54,971 nt of DNA, taken from the NCBI RefSeq assembly GCF_008119785.1, contig NZ_VSFA01000045.1, forward strand, positions 1-54,971, written 5' to 3'. The notes beneath the pieces are model-generated. The model saw only the letters and a list, made by a program, of their open reading frames with translations. It did no database searches and was not told the DNA's origin. This DNA is from Micromonospora sp. MP36 (lineage in GTDB: Bacteria; Actinomycetota; Actinomycetes; Mycobacteriales; Micromonosporaceae). This document shows, one piece after another, positions 13,226 through 22,200 of this stretch (its first letter is position 1; every line of letters starts with the position of its first letter). Made by a program: the position numbers and the translations under genes.

Positions 13226-15016
13226 TCAGCGGTGGGTGTGGTCGCGGAACCCGCGGCCGCTCTTGCGGCCCAGGTAGCCGGCGGTGACCAGGTGCTCCAG
13301 CAGCGGCGCGGGGGCGAAGCCCGGCTCGCGCAGCTCCAGGTAGAGCTCTCGCTGGATGGCCAGCGCGACGTCCAGACCGACCACGTCGAGCAGCTCGAAC
13401 GGGCCCATCGGGTAGCCGCAGCCGAGCTTCATGGCGTGGTCGATGTCGTCGGCGGTCGAGTAGCTGGCCTCCAGCATCTTCACCGCGTCGTTCAGGTACG
13501 GGAAGAGCAGCGCGTTGACGATGAAGCCGGACCGGTCGCCGCAGACCACGCCGGTCTTGCCCAGCGCCGCGCAGACCGCGCGAGCGGTGGCGGTGGTCTC
13601 CGCCGAGGTGCGGATGGTCTGCACGATCTCCACCAGCGGCATGATCGGCGCCGGGTTGAAGAAGTGCAGGCCGATCACGTCGGCCGGACGCTGGGTCGCC
13701 ATCGCCACGTCGATCACCGGCAGCGACGAGGTGGTGGTGGCGAGCACCACGCCCGGCTTGCAGATCTCGTCGAGGCTGGCGAAGAGGGCCTTCTTGACGC
13801 TCAGCTCCTCGACCACCGCCTCGACCACCAGGTCGACGTCGGCGAGATGGTCCAGCGTGGCCGACCAGGTGACCCGGCCGAGTGCGGCGTCCCGGTCGGC
13901 CTCGCTGAGCTTGCCCCGGACCACGCCCTTGTTGAGCGAGGTCTTGACCGCCTCGCAGACCTTCGCCGACTTCTCCGCGCCCCGGGTAACCGAGATGACC
14001 TCGTACCCGGCCTTGGCGAAGACCTCGATGATGCCGGTGGCCATGGTCCCCGAGCCGACCACGCCGACCTTGGCGATCGCCCGCGCGCCGTCGGCCAGCG
14101 CCGCCTCCGTCGTCACCGGCGTGTGCTCGTCCGGTACGACCTTCGGCGAGCCCGGCCGCTCGTAGGTGTAGAAGCCGCGACCGGACTTCCGCCCGAGCAG
14201 CCCGGCGGTGACCATCTGCTTGATCAGCGGCACCGGCGCGTGCCGGCGGTCCCGGCCACCGCGCCGGTACATGGTGTCCAGGATCTCGTACGCGGTGTCC
14301 AGGCCGATCAGGTCCATCAGCGCCAGCGGGCCCATCGGCAGGCCGCAGCCGAGCTTCATCGCGGCGTCGATGTCCTCGCGGCTCGCGTACCGCGCCTCGA
14401 ACAGGCTCACGGCGTGGTTCAGGTAGCCGAAGAGCAGCGCGTTGGCGATGAAGCCGGCCCGGTCGTTGATGGTCACGTCGACCTTGCCGAGGCGCGTGCA
14501 GAGCGCCTCCACGTCGGCCACCACGTCGGCGGAGGTGACCACGGTGCGGACCACCTCGACCAGCTTCATGATCGGCGCCGGGTTGAAGAAGTGGATGCCG
14601 ATGACCTGGTTGGGCCGGGTGGTGGCGACGGAGATCTCGGTGACGCTCAGCGAGGAGGTGTTGGTGGCCAGGATGGCCTCGGGCTTGCAGACCCGGTCCA
14701 GCTCGGCGAAGATCCGCTGCTTCAGGTCCAGGTGCTCGGGCACCGCCTCGATCACCAGGTCCACCGAGTGCAGCGCACCCAGCCCGACCTGGAAGTCGAC
14801 CCGGCTCAGCAGGGCGTCCCGGTCGGCCTCGGCGAGCTTGCCCTTGGCCACGGCGCGGTCGGTCGACCCGGTGAGGGTGGCCCGGCCACGCTCCAGGGCG
14901 GCCGCCGAGATCTCCACGGCCACCACGTCGATGCCGTTGCGGGCGAACACCTCGACGATGCCGGCACCCATGGTGCCCAGACCCACCACACCCACCCTGG
15001 TGAACTCGCGCGCCAC
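13226..15016 (-). CDS. Double-module 3-hydroxyacyl-CoA dehydrogenase
   Basis: A 596-residue protein built from two complete 3-hydroxyacyl-CoA dehydrogenase units in tandem, each normally a separate protein of about 285 residues. Unit 1 has NAD-binding VGLGTMGAGI near residue 10, HFFNPAPIMKLVEV and ends LLGRKSGRGFYTY; unit 2 starts near residue 312 with VGSGTMATGI and has HFFNPAPIMPLVEI and YLGRKSGRGF. Both keep the catalytic His, so both may be active. It oxidises 3-hydroxyacyl-CoA with NAD, or reduces acetoacetyl-CoA in the reverse sense. There is no enoyl-CoA hydratase part, unlike FadB/FadJ. GTG 15016 follows GGGGAGG. The single-unit paralogue is at 23987-24835. Confidence 0.92.
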   Translation of the reverse strand: MAREFTRVGVVGLGTMGAGIVEVFARNGIDVVAVEISAAALERGRATLTGSTDRAVAKGKLAEADRDALLSRVDFQVGLGALHSVDLVIEAVPEHLDLKQRIFAELDRVCKPEAILATNTSSLSVTEISVATTRPNQVIGIHFFNPAPIMKLVEVVRTVVTSADVVADVEALCTRLGKVDVTINDRAGFIANALLFGYLNHAVSLFEARYASREDIDAAMKLGCGLPMGPLALMDLIGLDTAYEILDTMYRRGGRDRRHAPVPLIKQMVTAGLLGRKSGRGFYTYERPGSPKVVPDEHTPVTTEAALADGARAIAKVGVVGSGTMATGIIEVFAKAGYEVISVTRGAEKSAKVCEAVKTSLNKGVVRGKLSEADRDAALGRVTWSATLDHLADVDLVVEAVVEELSVKKALFASLDEICKPGVVLATTTSSLPVIDVAMATQRPADVIGLHFFNPAPIMPLVEIVQTIRTSAETTATARAVCAALGKTGVVCGDRSGFIVNALLFPYLNDAVKMLEASYSTADDIDHAMKLGCGYPMGPFELLDVVGLDVALAIQRELYLELREPGFAPAPLLEHLVTAGYLGRKSGRGFRDHTHR

Positions 15017-15143
15017 GACCGGCCTCCCCTGGTTGACTCCGCCGTTGCCGACATGAACGGCCGCTAAGGTTATGCGCCGGAGTCTGCCACGTGACTCTAC
15101 GTTGTCGAGACGCCGTGGGGTATTTCACGACGTCCGTCACTCT

Positions 15144-15171
15144 CCGCCCCGGGCGCGGCCGGCCCGGGCGG
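15144..15171 (-). terminator. Possible terminator after the 354-residue hydrolase
   Basis: Arms CCGCCCCGGGC (15144-15154) and GCCCGGGCGG (15162-15171) pair with one bulge. It lies in the 225-bp spacer 15017-15241, downstream of the hydrolase and upstream of the dehydrogenase. The spacer also has GCCGGGTCAGGCCT twice (15211-15224 and 15236-15249), the second copy covering the hydrolase stop. Confidence 0.35.
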
Positions 15172-15241
15172 TGCGTCGTCACCGCAGGCCGGGCACCGTC
15201 GTCCGCCGGCGCCGGGTCAGGCCTCCGCCAGCGTTGCCGGG

Positions 15242-16306
15242 TCAGGCCTGCGCGGGCACCCCGACCAGCGCCAGCAGCTCCGCGACGAACTCGGCCGGCC
15301 GTTCCAGGTGCGGGCTGTGGCCGCAGCCGGGCAGCACCACCTCCCGGTACGTGCCGCCGGCCGCCGCGTACCGGTCCAGCACCGCCCGGGTCTGGCCCAC
15401 CATGGGCTGCGGCGGGCAGTCCGCCGCTCCCGGCCAGCCCGGCACGGCGCCGAGTGACCCCAGGTACGCCAGGTCGAACAGCGAGGTGTCGGAGACGATC
15501 ACGTCGGCCTCGCCGCGTACCCAGGTCACCGGCGGCTTGGCCGGGACGGTGACCAGCTCGTCGGCGACCCGGAACCAGGCGGGCGCCAGCGCGTTCAGCA
15601 CCCCGCGTTTCCCCGCGGCCGTGCCCGGCCAGTGCGCGGAGGCGAGCGCCGTGCCCGGGTAGTTGTCGTCCCCGGTGGCGGTGGTGAGCATGCTCTCCAG
15701 CAGCAGTTCCTCGTCCTCGCCCAGCGACGCCGGGTCGGCCACGTACGCCGCCCGCAGCACGTTGCGCGGGCTGGTCGGGCCGTCCTCGCCCCGGTCCTGC
15801 GCGGCGAGGCGGGCGACGAAGTCCGGGTTGGCGGTGCCGGCGCCGGTGCCGGCGAAGTCCGGCGTGGTGGGGGTGCCGTCGAGGTCCCGGGTCCCGCCGA
15901 ACCCGTAGGGCGACACCGGCGCCTCCAGCAACAGCCCGGCCACGCGGTCGGGATGGTCGACCAGCAGCCGCATCGCCACCCCGCCGCCGAGCGAGTGCCC
16001 GACCACCACGGGCCGCGCGCCCGAGGCGAACAGCCCGGGGGCGTCGAGCAGGGCGGCCACGTCGTCGGCGAAGTCACCGAGGCCCCGGGTCGCGTCGACC
16101 GGGGCGATGTCGGTCTCGCCGTACCCGCGCAGGTCCGGGGCGACCACGCGGAGCGTCTCCGGCAGCCGCCGCAGCAGCGGCTCCCAGAACGCCGACGACG
16201 AGACGTTGCCGTGCACCAGCAACACCGGTACGCCGTCCGGCGGACCGGCCACCCGTACCGACTGGGTGATGCCGTTGGCCTGGATCGTGTGCCGCGTGCT
16301 CCGCAT
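15242..16306 (-). CDS. Alpha/beta hydrolase
   Basis: A 354-residue alpha/beta-hydrolase. The oxyanion segment VLLVHGNVSSSAFW, nucleophile elbow GHSLGGG (in PVVVGHSLGGGVAMRLL), an acid in GEADVIVSD and the final VVLPGCGHSPHLERP with the catalytic His are in the canonical order. The insert between strands 6 and 7 (about 150-260) is a large lid. It is a cytosolic esterase, haloalkane dehalogenase-like or C-C hydrolase-like enzyme of unknown substrate. ATG 16306 gives the family-like start MRSTRHTIQANGITQSV; CAGCAT ends 6 nt upstream. The FHA gene lies 88 bp upstream on the same strand and may share a transcript. Confidence 0.85.
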   Translation of the reverse strand: MRSTRHTIQANGITQSVRVAGPPDGVPVLLVHGNVSSSAFWEPLLRRLPETLRVVAPDLRGYGETDIAPVDATRGLGDFADDVAALLDAPGLFASGARPVVVGHSLGGGVAMRLLVDHPDRVAGLLLEAPVSPYGFGGTRDLDGTPTTPDFAGTGAGTANPDFVARLAAQDRGEDGPTSPRNVLRAAYVADPASLGEDEELLLESMLTTATGDDNYPGTALASAHWPGTAAGKRGVLNALAPAWFRVADELVTVPAKPPVTWVRGEADVIVSDTSLFDLAYLGSLGAVPGWPGAADCPPQPMVGQTRAVLDRYAAAGGTYREVVLPGCGHSPHLERPAEFVAELLALVGVPAQA

Positions 16307-16394
16307 CCGCGCATGCTGGCACACCGCGCCGGCCCGGTCCATGTGCCCGGACCCCACCCCGGACCGCCTATGGGTGTGGAGGGACCCGGTGGGA

Positions 16395-16850
16395 TCAGGA
16401 GTGCGCGTCGACCGGGAGCGACAGGATCTCGCGCGACTCCACCGGCGTCCGGGCGGACGGGACGGGCAGCGGCAGGGTCGGCCGGTGGCCCGGGCTCGGG
16501 AGGCCGAAGCTCATCCCGACGGGGTCGGTCCGGGCCACCCCCGGGTCGAAGTAGCGCAGGTCGGTGCGGCCGAGCCGGATCACGTCACCGTCGGTGAGCG
16601 GCACGCTGCCGCTGATCCGCTGGTCGTTGAGCCAGGTGCCGTTGGTCGAGCCGAGGTCGGTCAGCCAGGCCCCCTCGGGGGTCAACTGCACCGTGGCGTG
16701 CCGCCGGCTCAGATGCGCGTCGGCGAGCACGATGTGGGCGCTCGGCGCCCGGCCGATGACCTGCGGGTCCCGGCCGACGCGGAAGCTCAGCCCGCGCAGC
16801 GCCCCACCCGACACCGTCAACAGCGGCATCAACTCCGGATGCTCCTCCAT
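16395..16850 (-). CDS. FHA-domain protein
   Basis: A 151-residue protein with one forkhead-associated domain, a phosphothreonine-binding module (about 15-95). The motif order IGRAPSAHIVLADAHLSRRHATVQL, then LGSTNGTWLNDQRI, then GDVIRLGRTDLRYF contains the GR, SRRH and STNGT residues expected for binding. The C-terminal tail is Pro-rich and disordered. It is a likely target or partner of a Ser/Thr protein kinase, none of which is in the window. ATG 16850 has GGAGG 11 nt upstream; GTG 16919 would add 23 residues. The 239-bp gap to the divergent aldehyde dehydrogenase holds the regulatory site at 17054-17083. Confidence 0.85.
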   Translation of the reverse strand: MEEHPELMPLLTVSGGALRGLSFRVGRDPQVIGRAPSAHIVLADAHLSRRHATVQLTPEGAWLTDLGSTNGTWLNDQRISGSVPLTDGDVIRLGRTDLRYFDPGVARTDPVGMSFGLPSPGHRPTLPLPVPSARTPVESREILSLPVDAHS

Positions 16851-17053
16851 CGGCAGTCGCCCCTCCACCCCACCGTCGCCTGCGGCGTCAGCCTGCCAGC
16901 TCACCGTAATGGCTGTCACCACCGCGCGGTCACCCCCGCGACCCCGGCCGGTCAACTTCTGTTCGCCGTTTCGGGTTCATTCACCGGTCATGTCCGTCGA
17001 TTCCGTCGGTCCGTCGGCGCCCCGGTCAGGGCAGGTTACGCGGGACGCCGGAC

Positions 17054-17083
17054 CTACCAGTGAGTAACGTTCGGGTCTAGACT
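17054..17083 (+). promoter_or_regulatory. Operator-like site and leaderless promoter of the aldehyde dehydrogenase
   Basis: CTACCAGTGAGTAACG (17054-17069) matches the ccr site CTACCGTTCAGTAACG (2967-2982) in both flanks and differs only in the centre. The -10 box TAGACT is at 17078-17083 and ATG follows after 6 nt. The stretch TAGACT-TCGGCC-ATG is nearly identical to that of the ethylmalonyl-CoA mutase. Confidence 0.5.
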
Positions 17084-17089
17084 TCGGCC

Positions 17090-18592
17090 ATGACGGCTGT
17101 GCATGTCCCGGGGACCCCGATCATCGAGGACGGTCACCTGGTGTCCACCAGCCCGGCGACCGGCGCCGAAGCCGGACGGGTCCCGGTGGCGACCGTAGCG
17201 GACGTACGGGACGCGGTCGAACGGGGGCGCGCCGCGGGCCAGTGGTGGGCCGGGCTCGGCTTCACCGGCCGCCGGGAGTGGCTGCTGCGCTGGCGCGGTG
17301 TCATCGCCCGGCGCATCGAGGAGCTGGCCGAACTGGTGCACGCGGAGGGCGGCAAGCCGATCGGCGACGCCGTCGTCGAGATCCTCACCGCGCTGGAGCA
17401 CATCGACTGGGCCGCCCGCAATGCCCGCCGGGTGCTCGGGCCGCGCCGGGTGCGCACCCGACTGATCCTCGCCGAGTTCACCGGGCACCTCGAATACCAG
17501 CCGTACGGGGTGGTCGGGGTGATCGGCCCCTGGAACTACCCCGTCTTCACCCCGATCGGCTCCGCCGCGTACGCCCTCGCGGCCGGCAACGCCGTGGTGT
17601 TCAAGCCGAGCGAGTACACCCCGGCCGTCGGGCAGTGGCTGGTGGACCGCTTCGCCGAGGTGGTGCCGGAGCAGCCCGTCCTCACCGCCGTGCACGGCCT
17701 CGGCGACGTGGGCGCGGCGCTGTGCCGGTCCGGCGTGGGCAAGCTGGCCTTCACCGGCTCCACCGGCACCGCGAAGAAGGTGATGGCCGCCTGCGCCGAG
17801 ACCCTCACCCCGGTGCTGCTGGAGGCGGGCGGCAAGGACGCCATGATCGTGGACGCCGACGCCGACCTGGACGCCGCCGCCGAGGCGTGCGTCTGGGGCG
17901 CCCTGACCAACGCCGGGCAGACCTGCATCGGCATCGAACGGGTCTACGCGGTCGAGCCGGTCTTCGACGCCTTCCTCGACAAGGTGGTGGCGAAGGCCGG
18001 TCGACTCACCGTCGGCCCGGAGGGTGCCGACATCGGACCGATCACCATGCCGGCCCAGCTCGACGTCATCCGCCGGCACATCGACGACGCGGTCGCCCGT
18101 GGCGGCCGGGCGGTGCTCGGCGGCCCCGAGGCAGTGCAGCCGCCGTACGTGCACCCGACCGTGCTGGTGGACGTCCCGGAAGACTCGGCCGCCGTCCGCG
18201 AGGAGACCTTCGGCCCGACCCTGACGGTCAACCGGGTCCGCGACGTCGACGAGGCCGTCGAGCGGGCCAACGCCCTGTCGTACGGTCTCGGGGGTTCGGT
18301 CTTCGGCCGGAAGCGGGCGGTGGCGGTCGCGCGGCGGCTGCGTTCCGGGATGGCCGCGATCAACTCGACGCTCACCTTCGCCGGCATGTCCACCCTGCCG
18401 TTCGGCGGGGTCGGCGACTCCGGCTTCGGCCGGATCCACGGCGCGGACGGGCTGCGCGAGTTCGGCCGGGCCAAGGCGATCACCCGGCGCCGCGGGCCCT
18501 CGCTGCTGCCGTCGATGACCTTCGAGCGCACCCCGGCCGACGTCGCCCGCCTGGTCAAGGCCGCCAAGCTGATGTACGGCCGGGGCCGCTGA
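17090..18592 (+). CDS. NAD(P)-dependent aldehyde dehydrogenase
   Basis: A 500-residue ALDH superfamily enzyme that oxidises an aldehyde to the acid with NAD(P)+. Motifs: GVIGPWNYP (cofactor site), FKPSEYTP, KLAFTGSTGTAKKVM, the general-base Glu in LLEAGGKDAMIV, the catalytic Cys in NAGQTCIGIERVY, and late EETFGPTLTV and LPFGGVGDSGFGR. It resembles the succinate-semialdehyde/broad-range clade, so the natural aldehyde is open. The gene is alone, transcribed from a probably leaderless promoter. The operator similarity to ccr and the mutase hints at shared control by a CoA-metabolism regulator. Confidence 0.92.
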   Translation: MTAVHVPGTPIIEDGHLVSTSPATGAEAGRVPVATVADVRDAVERGRAAGQWWAGLGFTGRREWLLRWRGVIARRIEELAELVHAEGGKPIGDAVVEILTALEHIDWAARNARRVLGPRRVRTRLILAEFTGHLEYQPYGVVGVIGPWNYPVFTPIGSAAYALAAGNAVVFKPSEYTPAVGQWLVDRFAEVVPEQPVLTAVHGLGDVGAALCRSGVGKLAFTGSTGTAKKVMAACAETLTPVLLEAGGKDAMIVDADADLDAAAEACVWGALTNAGQTCIGIERVYAVEPVFDAFLDKVVAKAGRLTVGPEGADIGPITMPAQLDVIRRHIDDAVARGGRAVLGGPEAVQPPYVHPTVLVDVPEDSAAVREETFGPTLTVNRVRDVDEAVERANALSYGLGGSVFGRKRAVAVARRLRSGMAAINSTLTFAGMSTLPFGGVGDSGFGRIHGADGLREFGRAKAITRRRGPSLLPSMTFERTPADVARLVKAAKLMYGRGR

Positions 18593-18623
18593 CGGCGTCG
18601 GTCTCCCCCCGGCCGCGCCGTGC

Positions 18624-19283
18624 TCAGAACAGGGTCAGCTCGTCGCGCTCGATGCCGCGCAGCTTGTCGTAGTCGACCACCACGCAGCGGATCCCGCGGT
18701 CGGTGGCGAGCACCCGGGCCTGCGGCTTGATCTCCTGCGCGGCGAAGACGCCGGTGACCGGGGCGAGCAGCGGATCGCGGTTCATCAGTTCGAGGTAGCG
18801 GGTGAGCTGCTCCACCCCGTCGATCTCGCCGCGCCGCTTCACCTCGACCGCGACCGCGCCCTGGTTCGCGTCCCGGCAGAGCAGGTCGACGGGACCAATC
18901 GCGGTCATGTACTCCCGCCGGACCAGAGTGAAGCCCTCGCCGAGGGTCTCCGGGTTGGCGGCGAGCAGCTCCTGCAGGTGCGCCTCGACGCCGTCCTTGC
19001 GCAGGCCCGGGTCGACGCCCAGCTCGTACGAGGTGTCCTGGAAGATCTCCTCCAGGGTGATGCGCAGCTCCTCGCCCGCCTTGTTGACCACCCGCCAGAC
19101 GCCGGGCGCCTCCTCCAACCGGCACGGCGGGCTCATCCAGTTCAACGGCTTGTACGCCCGGTCGTCCGCGTGGATCGACACCGAGCCGTCCGCCTTCACC
19201 ATGAGCAGCCGGGTGGCCGGCGGCAGGTGCGCCGAGAGCCGTCCGACGTAGTCCACCGAGCACTTCGCAATCACCAACCGCAC
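18624..19283 (-). CDS. nucS: Endonuclease NucS (EndoMS), mismatch repair
   Basis: A 219-residue NucS protein, the enzyme that replaces MutS/MutL in most actinobacteria by cutting both strands at G-T, G-G and T-T mismatches. The N-terminal dimerisation and DNA-binding domain starts RLVIAKCSVDYVGRLSAHLP; the C-terminal RecB-like nuclease has GPVDLLCRDANQGAVAVEVKRRGEIDGVEQLTRYLE with the catalytic Asp, Glu and Lys. The C-terminus DELTLF resembles the beta-clamp-binding end of the family. GTG 19283 gives the family start; TACCCT ends 6 nt upstream, so the mRNA is probably leaderless. It is divergent from the DUF4126 gene and converges with the aldehyde dehydrogenase. Confidence 0.95.
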   Translation of the reverse strand: MRLVIAKCSVDYVGRLSAHLPPATRLLMVKADGSVSIHADDRAYKPLNWMSPPCRLEEAPGVWRVVNKAGEELRITLEEIFQDTSYELGVDPGLRKDGVEAHLQELLAANPETLGEGFTLVRREYMTAIGPVDLLCRDANQGAVAVEVKRRGEIDGVEQLTRYLELMNRDPLLAPVTGVFAAQEIKPQARVLATDRGIRCVVVDYDKLRGIERDELTLF

Positions 19284-19354
19284 CCGACGAGGGTAGCCGA
19301 GCACCCGGCGCTGGCCGGCGAGCGCCACTGGCGTACCGGTGCGATATTGAGATC

Positions 19355-19972
19355 GTGCTCGAAGTCCTCACCGGTTCCGGCCTCGCCGCCTCGGCCGGCC
19401 TGAACGCCTACATCCCGCTGCTCCTCATGGGTCTGCTGGCGCGCTACACCGACCTGGTCGACCTGCCCAGCGGGTGGCAGTGGCTGGGCAACGGCTGGGT
19501 CATCCTGATCCTCGCCGTGCTGCTCACCATCGAGGTGGTCGCCGACAAGGTGCCGGTGGTCGACCACGTCAACGACGTGGTGCAGACCGTGGTCCGGCCC
19601 ACCGCCGGCGGCCTGGCCTTCGGCGCCGGCTCCAGCTCGCAGACCGTCACGGTCAGCGACCCGGACACCTTCTTCTCCTCGCACCAGTGGGTGCCGGTCG
19701 TGGTCGGCGTCCTCATCGCGCTCGGCGTGCACCTGCTCAAGTCGGCGGTCCGCCCGGTCATCAACGCGACCACCGCGGGCTTCGGCGCCCCGGTCGCCAG
19801 CACCGCCGAGGACGCCACGAGCGCGGTCATGTCGGTGGTGGCCCTCCTGCTGCCGGTGCTGGTGCTGGCGTTCCTGCTCGGGTTCGTCCTGTTCCTCGGC
19901 TGGTTCCTGCGGCGGCGCAAGGACCGGCGGCGGGAACGTGCGGCAGCTCGCGCGGCTGGGTTCCGGGTCTGA
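19355..19972 (+). CDS. DUF4126 membrane protein
   Basis: A 205-residue integral membrane protein of the DUF4126 family, function unknown. It begins VLTGSGLAASAGLNAYIPLLLMGLLARY, the conserved family start, and has about four hydrophobic segments (near 1-27, 48-66, 109-128, 160-190). The C-terminus is basic (RRRKDRRRERAAARAA), so it is probably cytoplasmic. GTG 19355 has GATATT ending 6 nt upstream and no Shine-Dalgarno. The 71-bp gap to divergent nucS must hold both promoters. The 69 bp after it (19973-20041) show nothing notable. Confidence 0.85.
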   Translation: MLEVLTGSGLAASAGLNAYIPLLLMGLLARYTDLVDLPSGWQWLGNGWVILILAVLLTIEVVADKVPVVDHVNDVVQTVVRPTAGGLAFGAGSSSQTVTVSDPDTFFSSHQWVPVVVGVLIALGVHLLKSAVRPVINATTAGFGAPVASTAEDATSAVMSVVALLLPVLVLAFLLGFVLFLGWFLRRRKDRRRERAAARAAGFRV

Positions 19973-20041
19973 TCCTGCTGGTCGCGGTTCTGGGTTGGGT
20001 CCGGGTCGTGGGCTGCTCTCGGTGGGCTTGGGGCCCTGCTT

Positions 20042-22048
20042 TCAGCGCAGGCCGTTGGCCTCGCGGATCACGGTGACCAGTTCGTCGATGATGCCGGTCA
20101 ACGCGAAGTCCTTCGGCGTGAAGACGCGGGCCGCACCGGCCGCCCGCAGCGCCTCCGCGTCGCGGGTGGGGATGATGCCGCCGACCACCACCGGCAGATC
20201 GGCCCGCCCGGCGGCGCGCAGCCCGTCCAGCACCGCCGGCACGGCGGCGAGGTGCGAGCCGGAGAGCACCGACAGCCCGACCAGGTCCACGTCCTCCTCG
20301 ACCGCCGCGGCGACGATCTGTCCGGCGGTCAGCCGGATGCCCTGGTAGACCACCTCGAAGCCGGCGTCGCGGGCGCGTACCGCGATCTGCTCGGCGCCGT
20401 TGGAGTGCCCGTCCAGGCCGGGCTTGCCGACCAGCAGCCGCAGCCGGCTGCTGCCCAGCTCGCGCGCGGTCGCGGCGACCCGCTCGCGGACCCCCGCCAG
20501 CCCCGCGTCCCCGCCCGCCCCGGCGGCGCCGGAGAGGCCGGTCGGGGCCCGGTACTCGCCGAAGACCTGGCGCAGCGCGCCGGCCCACTCGCCGGTGGTC
20601 ACCCCGGCCCGCACGCACTCCAGCGTCGCCGGCATCAGGTTCGCCGTGGTCGCGGCGTCCGCGCGCAGCCGGGCCAGTGCCGCGTCCGCCGCCGCCGCGT
20701 CCCGGCCGGCTCGCCACTCGCGTACGGCGGTCACGGCGGCCGCCTCGACGGCGGGATCGACCTGCTCGATCGCCTCGGCACCGGCCGCGGTCAGCGGCGA
20801 CGGCTCGGTCTCGGTGAACCGGTTGACGCCGACCACCACGTCGGTGCCGGCCTCCATCCGCCGGCGGCGGTCGGCGAGCGAGGCCACCAGGGCGCTCTTC
20901 AGGTAGCCGGTCTCCACGGCGGCCACCACGCCGCCCAGCTCCAGCACCTTCGCCAGCTCGACCCGGGCACCGGCGACGATGTCGTCGACCAGCGCGGTCA
21001 TCACCTGCGAGCCGGCGAAGAGGTCGGGATATTCCAGCAGGTCCGACTCGTACGCCAGCACCTGCTGCATCCGCAGCGACCACTGCTGGTCCCACGGGCG
21101 GGGCAGGCCGAGCGCCTCGTTCCAGGCGGGGAGCTGCACCGCGCGGGCCCGGGCGTCCCGGGAGAGGGTGACGCCGAGCATCTCCAGCACGATGCGCTGC
21201 ACGTTGTTCTCCGGCTGGGCCTCGGTGAGGCCGAGCGAGTTGACCTGGACCCCGTACCGGAAGCGACGCTGCTTCTCCTCCGCCACGCCGTACCGGTCGC
21301 GGGTGATCTCGTCCCAGAGCGCGCCGAACGCGCGCATCTTGGCGATCTCCTCGACGAACCGCACCCCGGCGTTGACGAAGAAGGAGATCCGCTGCACCAC
21401 GTCGCCCATCCGTTCGGCGGGCACCTGGCCGGAGTCGCGCACCGCGTCGAGCACGGCGACCGCCGTGGCCAGGGCGAAGCCGACCTCCTGCACCGGCGTC
21501 GCGCCGGCCTCCTGCAGGTGGTACGAGCAGATGTTGACCGGGTTCCACTTCGGCATCTCGCGCAGCGTGTACGCGATGACGTCGGCGGTCAGCCGCAGCG
21601 ACGCCGCCGGCGGGAAGATGTACGTCCCCCGGGACAGGTACTCCTTGATGATGTCGTTCTGCGTGGTGCCGGCGCACCGGGCCAGCTCCGCGCCCTGCTC
21701 GGCGGCGACCGCGGCGTAGAGGCCGAGCAGCCACATGGCCGGCGCGTTGATGGTCATCGAGGTGTTCAGCTCGGCGAGCGGGAGACCGTCGAAGAGGGCC
21801 CGCATGTCGCCGAGGTGCGCCACGGGCACGCCCACCCGGCCCACCTCGCCGGCGGCCAGCTCGTGGTCCGGGTCGTACCCGGTCTGGGTGGGCAGGTCGA
21901 AGGCGACGGAGAGACCGGTCTGCCCCTTCGCCAGGTTGCGGCGGAAGAGCGCGTTGGTGGCCGCGGCGGAGGAGTGCCCGGCGTAGGTGCGCATCACCCA
22001 GGGCCGGTCGCGCTCCGGCAGCCGCCCCGAGGGAGCCTTCTCGTCCAT
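20042..22048 (-). CDS. meaA: Ethylmalonyl-CoA mutase (MeaA type), B12-dependent
   Basis: A 668-residue single-chain acyl-CoA mutase. It carries the TIM-barrel substrate domain (RTYAGHSSAAATNALFRRNL, GLSVAFDLPTQTGYDPD, NTSMTINAPA, CAGTTQNDIIKEYLSRGTYIFPP) and a C-terminal cobalamin domain with the base-off ligand motif DGHSNG (546-551, His548), then SVLSGS and VVVGGIIP. It converts (2R)-ethylmalonyl-CoA to (2S)-methylsuccinyl-CoA with adenosylcobalamin. Length and lack of a separate small subunit fit Ecm/MeaA, not MutB (about 730) or isobutyryl-CoA mutase. ATG 22048 lies 6 nt after TAGACT, so the mRNA is probably leaderless. The operator shared with ccr sits just upstream. MeaB (34-1038) and the adenosyltransferase (26368-26940) would serve it. 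Confidence 0.93.
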   Translation of the reverse strand: MDEKAPSGRLPERDRPWVMRTYAGHSSAAATNALFRRNLAKGQTGLSVAFDLPTQTGYDPDHELAAGEVGRVGVPVAHLGDMRALFDGLPLAELNTSMTINAPAMWLLGLYAAVAAEQGAELARCAGTTQNDIIKEYLSRGTYIFPPAASLRLTADVIAYTLREMPKWNPVNICSYHLQEAGATPVQEVGFALATAVAVLDAVRDSGQVPAERMGDVVQRISFFVNAGVRFVEEIAKMRAFGALWDEITRDRYGVAEEKQRRFRYGVQVNSLGLTEAQPENNVQRIVLEMLGVTLSRDARARAVQLPAWNEALGLPRPWDQQWSLRMQQVLAYESDLLEYPDLFAGSQVMTALVDDIVAGARVELAKVLELGGVVAAVETGYLKSALVASLADRRRRMEAGTDVVVGVNRFTETEPSPLTAAGAEAIEQVDPAVEAAAVTAVREWRAGRDAAAADAALARLRADAATTANLMPATLECVRAGVTTGEWAGALRQVFGEYRAPTGLSGAAGAGGDAGLAGVRERVAATARELGSSRLRLLVGKPGLDGHSNGAEQIAVRARDAGFEVVYQGIRLTAGQIVAAAVEEDVDLVGLSVLSGSHLAAVPAVLDGLRAAGRADLPVVVGGIIPTRDAEALRAAGAARVFTPKDFALTGIIDELVTVIREANGLR

Positions 22049-22054
22049 GGCCGG

Positions 22055-22076
22055 AGTCTAAGTTACCGTTCAGTAA
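22055..22076 (-). promoter_or_regulatory. Operator and leaderless promoter of the ethylmalonyl-CoA mutase
   Basis: TTACCGTTCAGTAA (22063-22076) reads TTACTGAACGGTAA on the other strand, an imperfect palindrome. The -10 box TAGACT (22060-22055, minus strand) is 2 nt from it and 6 nt from the ATG. A repressor here would sit between -35 and -10. Same core as the ccr site at 2967-2980. Confidence 0.65.
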
Positions 22077-22200
22077 AACGGGTTGTGGAAAACCACACAG
22101 GTCCATGGAGCGGACCACCGGGCACGAGCGGCGCGACATGGTCGAGACCACCACACCCCCGCGCCGCCAGCCGGCACGCCGGAGTCGCACACTGGACGTC

